64,000 nt of DNA, taken from the NCBI GenBank assembly GCA_037200885.1, contig JBBCIN010000001.1, forward strand, positions 2,666,001-2,730,000, written 5' to 3'. Positions within the stretch are counted from its first letter, which is position 1. The number at the start of each line of letters is the position of its first letter. Under the pieces are notes generated by a model. It had not been told where the DNA came from. It made no database searches and worked only from the letters and a program-made list of their open reading frames with translations. The position numbers were made by a program, and so were the translations under genes. The DNA comes from PMG-095 sp037200885 (GTDB lineage: Bacteria; Myxococcota_A; Polyangia; Polyangiales; Polyangiaceae). Positions 8,878-17,502 of the stretch are shown here, one piece after another.

Positions 8878-11421
8878 TCATCTCTCGGTCAAGTCGAAGT
8901 GAAACGTCGAGCCGTGGCCCAGCTGCGACTCGACCGAGATGCTGCCGCCGTGGCGCTCGACGATCTTTTTGCAGATCGCCAAGCCGATGCCCGTGCCGGC
9001 GAATTCCTCGCGTTTGTGCAACCGTTGAAACATGCCGAAGATGCGTTCGAAGTACTGTTCGTCGATTCCAAGGCCGTTGTCCTTGACCGAGAATTGCCAC
9101 TTTTTTCCTGGACTCTTCAGGGCCGAGACGTGGACGTGCGGGACTCCCGGGTTTTGATACTTGATGGCGTTGCCCACCAGGTTCTGAAACAACTGCACGA
9201 GCTGCGTCTCGTCCGCCATGACCGTGGGCAGCGGGTCATGCGTCACGAGCGCTCCACTTTCCGTGATCGCACCACGAAGGTTCCGGACCGCCTGCTCGAG
9301 CGCGCCTTCGCTGGAAGAGTCGAGTAGCTGCTGCCCCTTGGTGCCGACACGTGAATACGTGAGTAGATCCTGGATCAGGCGCTGCATCCGGTTGGCGCCG
9401 TCCACTGCGAAAGCGATGAACTCGTCGGCGTCGCTATCTAGTTTCCCCTTGTAGCGCCGAGAGAGAAGCTGCGTGTAGCTCGCGACCATGCGCAGCGGTT
9501 CCTGTAGATCGTGCGAGGCCACGTACGCGAACTGGCCGAGCTCCTCGTTCGACCGATACAGCTCATCCACCTTTTGAATCAGCTGCGCTTCTGCATCTTT
9601 GCGCTTGGTAATGTCGCGGATTGCCGTCGTCACCAAGATCCCGTTGTCGCTTTCGAGCGGGCTCAGCATCAACTCGATCGGGAATTCACTGCCGTCCTTG
9701 CGTCGCCCGGTGAGCTCGATGCCGGTGCCGATGCGTTGTCCCAGAGCGTCTTCGGTGGAGCGCAAAGCGTCGGCGATCAGCCGCTCGGCAAAGCCTTCGG
9801 GGATGATGCTCTTCACCAGTTGCCCGAGCAGCTCGTCGCGGCGGTAGCCGAATTGCTTTTCCGCCTGAACATTGAGCAGGACGATCTCGCCGGCCGGATT
9901 GACGACGACCATGGCGTCGGGGGCGGCTTCGAGGAGCCCTCGGTAGCGAGACTCCATCTGCGCCAGGTGTACTTCCGCGGTTCGGCGTACGCTGATATCT
10001 CGGATCGCCGCGGTCACGAGGATGCCCTCGCTGCTTTGCAGCGGGCTCAGCATGAGCTCGATCGGGAACTCGCTGCCGTCCTTGCGTCGCGCGACGAGCT
10101 CGATTCCCGTCCCGATCTGCTGCGCCAGGGCCTCTGCCGCCGTGCGCGTTCCGTCGGCGATCAGCCGCTCGGCAAAGCCCTCCGGAATGATGTTCGTCAC
10201 CTGTTTGCCGACTAGCTCGTCGCGCGGATACCCGAACTGCTTCTCGGCCTGCAAGTTCAACAGCACGATCCCCCCGGCCTGGTCCACGACCACCATCGCG
10301 TCGGGAGCTGCCTCGAGCAGGCCGCGATATTTGGCCCCAGACTCGCTGCTTTCGCTCAGATCGCGACTGACGACCGAGAAGCCACGAAGAACTCCGGCAG
10401 AGTCGCGCGAGGCGGTGAAGGTGGTGCGCACGAGGAACCGCGCACCGTTCTTGCGCACCCGCATGCCCTGGTCTTCGTAGACCCCGTTCTCGGCCGCGAG
10501 CCGCAGGATTTCCTCAGGTCGGCCACGCTCCCTGTCCTCCGCCGGAAAGAACTGGGAGAAGTTCTGTCCCAAGGCGTAGCTGGCGGGTGCGCCCGCGATT
10601 TTCTCCGCACCCGGATTCCAACTGGTGATGTTGCCCAGAGGGTCGAAGGTCACTACGCCATAGTCCTGAACGTCCCCCACGAGCTTTCGGTACTGAGCCT
10701 CGCTGTCGCGCAGTGCTTTTTCGACCAATGCACGCCGTGACCCACTCCGTTGCAGAAGCCACGCCACGACGGCGAGAGCCAATGCAGCTGCGACCGACCC
10801 GAACACCAGGGCGGTTTTGGCTTGTTCTGCTCGCCGCTTGGCAGTCGCGCCGCGACTCGCCAAGAGTTGCCGCTCTTCGTCTCGCAGTTGGTGAATCGAC
10901 GCTTGAAACTCGTTCATGAGCTGCTCACCCGGGCCGCTTCGGAGCGCCTGCACCGCCGCGTCCAATCCCTCGGTCCGGCGCAGGACGACGATGTGCTCTG
11001 CCCATTCGGTCTTCGCGGCCGCGTGCCGGGCTAGCTCGACAATCCGACGCTGCTGCGTCGGATTGTCGGTCGTCAGTTGGCCAATGGTTGATTGATCCTG
11101 TGCCTCTCGAAGACGGGCGGCACGAAAGGCGTCGAGATAGGACTCCTTACCGGTGAGTACGAAGCCGCGGGCGCCCGATTCGATCGCGAGCATGTCGAAG
11201 GACGAGTCCTGGAGCTTGTCCAAGACCGCCCAGGTGTGGCGTACCGAGGCCTCGCTCCTACCCGCCGCGAGCAGCACCCAGTAGGTGAGCGCCAGGAGCA
11301 GTAACAATAGGATCGCGAGAGCAGAGCCAAAAGCGACTAGCAGACGCGATCGCAACCGACTGTCGATGGCCCTCGAGCGTGACTCGTCGTCATGGCTCGC
11401 GACGCTTTGCTTGGGATTCAT
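8878..11421 (-). CDS. CHASE3-type, triple-PAS sensor histidine kinase
   Basis: Two transmembrane segments (about 27-50 and 203-223) flank a ~150-residue extracytoplasmic helical region with the CHASE3-like pattern (ESGARGFVLTGKESYL). Three PAS domains follow; the second and third are close copies (both contain YRGLLEAAPDAMVVV and KDGSEFPIELMLSPL). The kinase core has the phytochrome-type H-box ASHDLQEPLR, an N-box (NLVGNAIKYQNP), a G1 box (DNGLGID) and a G2 box (GTGIGLAICKKIVERHGG). It is the first gene of an operon with a single-domain receiver and a GGDEF/EAL output protein. Confidence 0.93.
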   Translation of the reverse strand: MNPKQSVASHDDESRSRAIDSRLRSRLLVAFGSALAILLLLLLALTYWVLLAAGRSEASVRHTWAVLDKLQDSSFDMLAIESGARGFVLTGKESYLDAFRAARLREAQDQSTIGQLTTDNPTQQRRIVELARHAAAKTEWAEHIVVLRRTEGLDAAVQALRSGPGEQLMNEFQASIHQLRDEERQLLASRGATAKRRAEQAKTALVFGSVAAALALAVVAWLLQRSGSRRALVEKALRDSEAQYRKLVGDVQDYGVVTFDPLGNITSWNPGAEKIAGAPASYALGQNFSQFFPAEDRERGRPEEILRLAAENGVYEDQGMRVRKNGARFLVRTTFTASRDSAGVLRGFSVVSRDLSESSESGAKYRGLLEAAPDAMVVVDQAGGIVLLNLQAEKQFGYPRDELVGKQVTNIIPEGFAERLIADGTRTAAEALAQQIGTGIELVARRKDGSEFPIELMLSPLQSSEGILVTAAIRDISVRRTAEVHLAQMESRYRGLLEAAPDAMVVVNPAGEIVLLNVQAEKQFGYRRDELLGQLVKSIIPEGFAERLIADALRSTEDALGQRIGTGIELTGRRKDGSEFPIELMLSPLESDNGILVTTAIRDITKRKDAEAQLIQKVDELYRSNEELGQFAYVASHDLQEPLRMVASYTQLLSRRYKGKLDSDADEFIAFAVDGANRMQRLIQDLLTYSRVGTKGQQLLDSSSEGALEQAVRNLRGAITESGALVTHDPLPTVMADETQLVQLFQNLVGNAIKYQNPGVPHVHVSALKSPGKKWQFSVKDNGLGIDEQYFERIFGMFQRLHKREEFAGTGIGLAICKKIVERHGGSISVESQLGHGSTFHFDLTER

Positions 11422-11651
11422 TTTTTCGACAGTTTCAGGCGCTCGGCTCGCGGAGATTCGCTAGCCGCGGCAGTGCCCGCTACGATTCGCTACGGCCATT
11501 CGGCGCTCGACGTAAACGCAGCGCCCCAAGCTGCTGGAACTACTCCCGTTCGACCCCGGATTTCAGCGCCTGCGAACGAGGCCAGCATAGTGAGGCACTA
11601 ATGCGGCGTCGAAAAACCGCGGCCGCCAGTGGCCAACGCGGTGCCGCATTG

Positions 11652-12716
11652 CTAATTTTCGCGCTTTCCGCGCCCTTTTTTCGTGCTCTGCGGCAACGAG
11701 GTGTGGGGGCTCGTGATCAGGCCGTGCGCGTCGTTTTCACCGCGGCTGAGTCGTTGGATGCCTGCGTAGGCGATCATCGAGGCGTTATCGGTGCAGGCTT
11801 TGAACGGCGGAACGACCACGCGGATGCCGTGCACGGCGGCTTGCGCTGAGGATCGTTCGCGCAGCTCGCGATTGGCGGCTACGCCGCCCGCGAGCACGAT
11901 CGTGCGTACGTTTTGCTCGCGCGCGGCCTCGAGCGTCTTGAAAATCAGCGTATCGACGACGCGGCGTTGGAAGGCGGCGCACACGTCGCGGAGCGTTTGA
12001 TCGTCCCCCGGCAGCCCGTGTTCGGTGACCCAACGCGCCATGTTGCTCTTCAGGCCGGAGAAGCTGAACTCGAGTGAGCCCTTGCGGCGCATGGGCCAGG
12101 GCAGCTCGATAGCGTCGGGATCCCCGTCCTTGGCCAGCTTGTCGATCAGCGGTCCGCCGGGGTAACCGAGCCCCAGCAGCTTGCCGACTTTGTCGAAGCA
12201 TTCTCCCGCCGCGTCGTCGCGTGTGGCACCGAGCTCGGTGACCTGTTCGAGCTGCGGGCCCGCCACGCGATAGAGCGCAGTGTGGCCGCCCGAAGCGAGC
12301 AGCGCCACGAACGGATACTCTGCCGGTGGCGCTTCGGGCGCGCCCGGAAATTTGAGGAACACCGCCAGCAGATGGCCGACTAAGTGATCGACGCCGACGA
12401 GCGGTTTTTCCAGCGCAAATGCCAGGCCCTTGGCTGCCTGCACGCCGACCAAGAGCGCGCCGGTCAGGCCCGGGCGACAAGTCACGGCGATGCCGTCGAT
12501 CGCACTCGGCTCGATGCCCGCTTTCTTGAACACTTCACGAATCACCGGGCGCACGTTGCGCAGGTGATCGCGCGAAGCGAGCTCGGGCACGACACCGCCG
12601 TACGGCGCATGGAGCTTGATTTGACTGTGTACGGAGTCGCTGACGACTCTGCCATCTTCCGTGACGAGCGCTGCTGCGGTTTCGTCGCAGGACGTTTCGA
12701 TGCCGAGGACCAACAT
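11652..12716 (-). CDS. tsaD: tRNA N6-adenosine threonylcarbamoyltransferase TsaD
   Basis: TsaD transfers the threonylcarbamoyl group to A37 of ANN-decoding tRNAs as part of the TsaBDE machinery. The start at 12716 gives the canonical N-terminus MLVLGIETSCDETAAA. Other diagnostic motifs are HSQIKLHAPYGGVVPELASRDH, the metal-binding HLVGH, VALLASGGHTALY, GECFDKVGKLLGLGYPGGP, and FSFSGLKS. The length of 354 residues is near the family norm, with a basic C-terminal tail. It starts 4 bases after the stop of the upstream lipoprotein gene, so it is likely co-transcribed with it. Confidence 0.96.
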   Translation of the reverse strand: MLVLGIETSCDETAAALVTEDGRVVSDSVHSQIKLHAPYGGVVPELASRDHLRNVRPVIREVFKKAGIEPSAIDGIAVTCRPGLTGALLVGVQAAKGLAFALEKPLVGVDHLVGHLLAVFLKFPGAPEAPPAEYPFVALLASGGHTALYRVAGPQLEQVTELGATRDDAAGECFDKVGKLLGLGYPGGPLIDKLAKDGDPDAIELPWPMRRKGSLEFSFSGLKSNMARWVTEHGLPGDDQTLRDVCAAFQRRVVDTLIFKTLEAAREQNVRTIVLAGGVAANRELRERSSAQAAVHGIRVVVPPFKACTDNASMIAYAGIQRLSRGENDAHGLITSPHTSLPQSTKKGRGKREN

Positions 12717-12720
12717 GAGA

Positions 12721-13338
12721 TCAGGGCGGGGCAGGAAAGCCGCAGCCGCCCTCCTTTTCGGACACGTAGAGCGGTTTGGGATCGAGGTGAAAGAGCGCAA
12801 AGCCGGGGCGTTCAGCGGCTGTCGCGTTGGGACCCGGGAAAGGCGCTGGTTTGAACAGGCGTAGCTCGACGTAGTTGTTCTTCATCAACGACACGACCGC
12901 CACCATGGTGCCCTGACAAGTCGAATCGACCCAGGCGAAGAAGTCGTGGTCGTGACCCTCGCCGAAGGTGAGCGCGGACAGCACGTCGTGTTGCAGCTCC
13001 GGGATGGCGCGCATGGGCGCGTTCGAAAACAGCACCTGGGGGACGTCAGGCGTCCCGCAAATGCCCTCCGGGTCTTTGCTGCTCAGGCGCCCAGGCAGGC
13101 TGGTGAGTTTCCCGATGTCCAAGACGAGGGCAAGCTCCAGGGTCGAGGGCGAGCCTTCTTCGACGAAGCCGTCTTGGAAGTCGGGCAGGCCAATCGTGCC
13201 GCAATAGGCTTCGCCAGGCTTGCTCTGGAAGCTGTCGAGATTGCCGCAGCTGAGTGCAGAAAGGGCGCATAGCGGGAGCAGCAGGCTTACCTTGCGCAGC
13301 GAACGGGGCTTGGATGAAATGAGTGGAGCGTGGGACAT
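12721..13338 (-). CDS. Hypothetical lipoprotein
   Basis: I do not recognise the family. The N-terminus (LLLPLCALSALSC) is a lipoprotein signal with a lipobox Cys near residue 31. The mature part of ~170 residues has several Cys (YCGTIG, GICGTPD, STCQGT, GCGFP) and no obvious catalytic motif. The ATG at 13338 overlaps the stop of the TPR/HEAT gene (ATGA), and tsaD follows 4 bases later, so it sits in the middle of a coupled minus-strand set. Confidence 0.72.
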   Translation of the reverse strand: MSHAPLISSKPRSLRKVSLLLPLCALSALSCGNLDSFQSKPGEAYCGTIGLPDFQDGFVEEGSPSTLELALVLDIGKLTSLPGRLSSKDPEGICGTPDVPQVLFSNAPMRAIPELQHDVLSALTFGEGHDHDFFAWVDSTCQGTMVAVVSLMKNNYVELRLFKPAPFPGPNATAAERPGFALFHLDPKPLYVSEKEGGCGFPAPP

Positions 13339-16300
13339 CAAAGCCGCTGGAGCAAAGCCTGAGCCCTCGCTTTTACCCTGGGTTCCGGGTCGCTGTCATG
13401 GCTCACCTCGAGCACGCGCTTGGCGGCCGCCGGATCGACCAAAACCAGGGCCTCTAGTGCCGCCTCGCGCACCAGGGCAAAGGGATCCTTCTGGGCGCGT
13501 TGGCTGAGCGCGGCCACCACCTCCGCGTTCGCGCTGCCCGCGGCAACGCGACCCAGTGTCTCGACCGCCAGTGCGCGCAGTGCCCAGTCAGGTTCGATCT
13601 CGAGCAGTGCAATGACCGCGGGCGCAGCTCGTGGATCTGACGCATCGAGCGTAGCCAGCGCAGCGCGCCGCACCGCGCTCAGGTCGTCTTTGAGCGCGGC
13701 GCCGACGGCCGCCTTGGCGGCGGGCTCCGCGCGATGACCGAGAAAGCGCAGGGCGAACAGCCGTACATCGGGCGAGGGATGGCGCGCGAGCGCTGCGAAC
13801 GTGGGCAGCAGCGCCGCGCCGAGCTCACGCGCCAGCGCTTCGAGCCGCGCTTGCTCGGCCGGCGTGAACTCGGCGTTTGCAGTCAGCGGAGCGAAGGGCA
13901 ATTGGCCGGGATCGACCACGAGCAGCGCGGCCACGCTGCGCGCCCGCTCCGGCGAGACCGAAGCTGCGCGACCGAACGCAAGAGACAACGGGGCCGACAG
14001 CTTTTCGAGCGCCGTGACGCGCTCACTGCCCGAGTAACCGCTCGGTCGTAGTCCGTCGATCAGCCGACGCACCTCGAGGGCGCCGTCCGGAACCGGCAGC
14101 GGCTCTTTGGGTCTGTGATAGTTGCCGCTCGCCCAAACCAGCGCCGCATCGCCGCCCGCGCGCGAGACGAGCGGATCTGGACTGCTCAGTGCGTCGGCGA
14201 TGGCGCGCGGTGCGCTCGCCGAGTTGAGTCGGGCTAGGCTCAGCACGGCCATCGCCGCGAGGCTCGGATCGCCGGCTTCGGACAGCTCCGCGAGCACGCT
14301 TTCCTGGCTCTTTTGTCCGGCCTCGGCCAGCGCGAAGGCGGCGGCTGCGCGTGGCAAGGGACCGGCTTCCGCTTGGCGGAGCAGCTTCGACGCGAGCGCC
14401 GCGCCAGCGCGCGAGCTGACTAGCGACAGACCGACTAGGCCCAGGGCGCTCACATCCGCCGAATCACTGCCCGCGAGCTGGGTCAGAAGCCGCTCGGCGC
14501 GGGGTGAACGCATACGCGCGACGCTCCACACGGCCGCCAAGAGCACGGGGTCGGACTCACCCGCCGTGACGCGTCCGGACGAAACCAACAAACTCTCGAA
14601 GCGCGGCAGGAGCGTTGGATCGCGCAGCATGCCAACGGCCAGCATGGCTCGCGTGCGAAGCTCGCTATCGGCGCTGCCCGTGGCGTACGAAAACAGCGTC
14701 GCTCCGGCGCTCTTGTTCTGCACGTGTGACAAAAGCGTAATCGCCACCTCTTGTTCGGCATCGCGCGCGTCGCCGAGGGCGTCGAGCAGCGGCTTCACGG
14801 CCCGTTCACCCAAGCGATCGAGCGCCGCGCGTGCGGCCTCTGCATCCTGCGGCTGGTCGCTCTTTTCGCGCTCGAGCAGCGGATAGGCGAGCGCGCCGTA
14901 CACTTCCAACAATAATTGTCGATAAATCGGCCGCTCCGGGCTGTTCAAAGCCAGCGGCAGCAAATCACGCTCGAGTGACTCGAGCGTGCCTCGGCCGAGG
15001 TTCACTTGCATGCTCAGACGCGCGGCCTGGCTGATCAGTTCCTCGTCCGGTGAGGCACGGATGACGCGGCGCAAGAGCATGTCCGCGTCGTCCGCCTCGC
15101 CTTGTCCGAGCAGCAGCTCGGCGAGCTCGAGATAGACCGGGAACAGGCGTTCGTTCTTGCTGATCGCTTGTCGGAACTCGCTGATCGATTTAGCGATGTC
15201 CTGGCGTTTTCGATACATCTCGCCGAGCTTCTTGTGGCCTTCGGCGTCGTCCGGGCTGAGCTCCACTGCGCGCGCGGCGTAGCGCACCGCTTCGTCGTCT
15301 TGGTACAACTCGGCAGCATAGCTTGCCATGCGCTGATAGTATTCGCGCGCGCGCTTGGGGTCGCTTTCGGCGAGCTTTTCCAGCACACCGATCGCAGCGC
15401 GTAGCTTGTGCTCGAGCACCAAAACGCGCTCGAGTGAGTTCAAGCTCTCGACATCGCCTGGCGCGGCCTCGATCACGCGCTCCAGCACGCGTTCCGCTTC
15501 CGGGTAGCGTCGCAGGCGCAAGTGCGCTTCGGCGAGCAGTCGGCCCGCCTCCAAATCGGGCGGCTTCTGCGCCAAACGGCGCTCCAAGCCGGGCACGCGC
15601 TGGCTGAGCTGCCCCTCCAGGCTGTACAGCGTGATGATGTGCTGGCGTGCCTCGCGCGCCAGCGTGGGATCGGTTTGGGCTTCGCGGATCAGCTCCTCCC
15701 AGATCTTGCGCGCTTCCTCGAACTGAGCTGATTTGCCTTCGCGCGTGCCGCTGGCGGCGCTCGTACGCTCGAGCGCGAGGGCGTACGCCTTGCGATAGCG
15801 CGGCTGCTTGGGTGACAACTTCGCCGCCTCGGCGAGCGCGGAGAGCGCCTCCTTGGCCATGTCGTGCTCCAGGTACAGCTCCCCCAAGATCTGCAGCGCG
15901 CGCGCGCGATCGGGCACGACCGCTTTGATCCGTTGCCAGGTCGCGAGGGCCTTCTTTTTGTCGCCCTCTTGCCAGTAACGCGTGCCGAGCTCGACCAAGT
16001 GTTCCGGATCGGCGGCACTGCTGCCAGCGAGGCGCTGCAGGAGCGCGAGCGCGCGATCTTTTTCATCGACGCGCTCGTAGAAGTCTACCAGCGCGGCCAG
16101 CGTTTCTTCGTCACTCTGCGAGCGCGCTTCCAGTTCCTGTAGGCGCGCCAACGCCTTCTTGCGATCCCCGCGCGAAATCAGGGCTTCCGCCAGCTGAAAA
16201 ACGAAATCCGGATTGCGCGGCGCGGCCTTGATCAAGGCATCGTATTCGGCGATGGCCTGCTCCAGATCGCCGCGCACCTCCAGCAAGTGCACGACCTTGA

Positions 16301-17432
16301 GCCGCGTCGCCAAGTCTTTGCTGTCGGCGCCGAGCGCGCGGCGATACGTGACCAGCGCTTTTTCGACTTGGCCGGTTTCTTCGTACAGCGCGCCCAACGT
16401 GCGCAGGTCTTCGGCCGAAGCGCCGGCTCGCTTCTCCATTTCGGTGATGAGCTCGGGCAAGCGATCCCTCTGGCGGTAGCTATCGACGATCGCGGCCACG
16501 ATTTCACGGCGCACGCCCGATTCACCCGCGAGCGACAGCGCGCGTCGATATTGAGTCAGCGCTTCCTCACGCTTGCCCAACTTTTCGAGAGCTTTGCCAT
16601 AGTCGCGGAGCGCAGGGGCGAGCACGCGATTGTCGCCCGTGGCGGCTTGTACGACGGTTTTGTACTCGGCGGCCGCGCGCTCGTAGGCGCCTCGTGCCAA
16701 GAGCTCGCGGCCAAATTCCGCGCGCACGATGAACGAACCGCCCGCGCGCTTCACGAGCTCGACGTGGTAGCGCTTGGCTGCATCGTAGTCTTTCAGATCG
16801 AGGCACAGGCCGAGCAACGTGCGTAACACTTGCTCGCGATCCGCATCGTCCTTGAGCGCAGGCAGGGCTTGCCCGAAACGAGCGCGCGCGGCCGCTTTGT
16901 CTCCGCGCTCGTTCAACATGCGCGCCAAGGCGACGACGGCGATCGGGTTCTTCGCGTCCTCACCGATCGCTCGCTCGTAGGCGGCTTGCGCACGCTCGGG
17001 CCGGCCTTCGAGCTTTTCGAGGCCCGCGATCGCGATCAGAGCGGCGTAGCGCGTGGCGCCTCCGGCCTCGGCGCGCCGCGACAAGTCGGCGATCAGGCCG
17101 TCGAGCTTGCCATCGCGTTCGCGGTACAATTCGAGCAAGCGCTGGAGCGGGAAGTCCGCACCCGGTTGGGCCAGCACGATGCCCATGTAGCGTTGAATCA
17201 ACGCTTCGCTGCCAGGGCCTTTGGCGTCCGGCGCCAGGCGCGCGGGAGCCGCCGCCGGGCCGGGAGCGGCGGACGCAGGCTTGGGTCGGATCGGGGCGGT
17301 CGGGGAAGTCGGGTGGGCCGACGGCTTCGGCTTTTTCGTCCTGCCTTGAGGATTGAACTCGGCATGCGCGGCGTGCCCCGCAAAAAGCAGCACGGCGACC
17401 GGCCAGAACCGGGCGTAGGCACGAAGACTCAC
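13338..17432 (-). CDS. Very large secreted TPR and HEAT-repeat protein
   Basis: The likely start is the GTG at 17432, which gives a signal peptide (SLRAYARFWPVAVLLFAGHAAHA); a TTG at 17438 is also possible. Longer frames run into the divergent gene and read as low-complexity Ser. A Pro/Ala-rich stretch follows, then many TPR units over roughly the first two thirds (for example YRRALSLAGESG, LAELLLGQGEADDADMLLRRV). The C-terminal third is HEAT/PBS-lyase-like repeats (DPRAAPAVIALLEIEPDWALRALAVETLGRVA). About 1364 residues. Such solenoids act as periplasmic scaffolds in myxobacteria; no specific function can be assigned. Confidence 0.85.
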   Translation of the reverse strand: MSLRAYARFWPVAVLLFAGHAAHAEFNPQGRTKKPKPSAHPTSPTAPIRPKPASAAPGPAAAPARLAPDAKGPGSEALIQRYMGIVLAQPGADFPLQRLLELYRERDGKLDGLIADLSRRAEAGGATRYAALIAIAGLEKLEGRPERAQAAYERAIGEDAKNPIAVVALARMLNERGDKAAARARFGQALPALKDDADREQVLRTLLGLCLDLKDYDAAKRYHVELVKRAGGSFIVRAEFGRELLARGAYERAAAEYKTVVQAATGDNRVLAPALRDYGKALEKLGKREEALTQYRRALSLAGESGVRREIVAAIVDSYRQRDRLPELITEMEKRAGASAEDLRTLGALYEETGQVEKALVTYRRALGADSKDLATRLKVVHLLEVRGDLEQAIAEYDALIKAAPRNPDFVFQLAEALISRGDRKKALARLQELEARSQSDEETLAALVDFYERVDEKDRALALLQRLAGSSAADPEHLVELGTRYWQEGDKKKALATWQRIKAVVPDRARALQILGELYLEHDMAKEALSALAEAAKLSPKQPRYRKAYALALERTSAASGTREGKSAQFEEARKIWEELIREAQTDPTLAREARQHIITLYSLEGQLSQRVPGLERRLAQKPPDLEAGRLLAEAHLRLRRYPEAERVLERVIEAAPGDVESLNSLERVLVLEHKLRAAIGVLEKLAESDPKRAREYYQRMASYAAELYQDDEAVRYAARAVELSPDDAEGHKKLGEMYRKRQDIAKSISEFRQAISKNERLFPVYLELAELLLGQGEADDADMLLRRVIRASPDEELISQAARLSMQVNLGRGTLESLERDLLPLALNSPERPIYRQLLLEVYGALAYPLLEREKSDQPQDAEAARAALDRLGERAVKPLLDALGDARDAEQEVAITLLSHVQNKSAGATLFSYATGSADSELRTRAMLAVGMLRDPTLLPRFESLLVSSGRVTAGESDPVLLAAVWSVARMRSPRAERLLTQLAGSDSADVSALGLVGLSLVSSRAGAALASKLLRQAEAGPLPRAAAAFALAEAGQKSQESVLAELSEAGDPSLAAMAVLSLARLNSASAPRAIADALSSPDPLVSRAGGDAALVWASGNYHRPKEPLPVPDGALEVRRLIDGLRPSGYSGSERVTALEKLSAPLSLAFGRAASVSPERARSVAALLVVDPGQLPFAPLTANAEFTPAEQARLEALARELGAALLPTFAALARHPSPDVRLFALRFLGHRAEPAAKAAVGAALKDDLSAVRRAALATLDASDPRAAPAVIALLEIEPDWALRALAVETLGRVAAGSANAEVVAALSQRAQKDPFALVREAALEALVLVDPAAAKRVLEVSHDSDPEPRVKARAQALLQRL

Positions 17433-17502
17433 TCTCAATAGAGTACGCGCCGCTCGACAATGGCGCCAGCCGGCGGAGTCTCGTGGTACACCCCTGCGCG
17501 CA

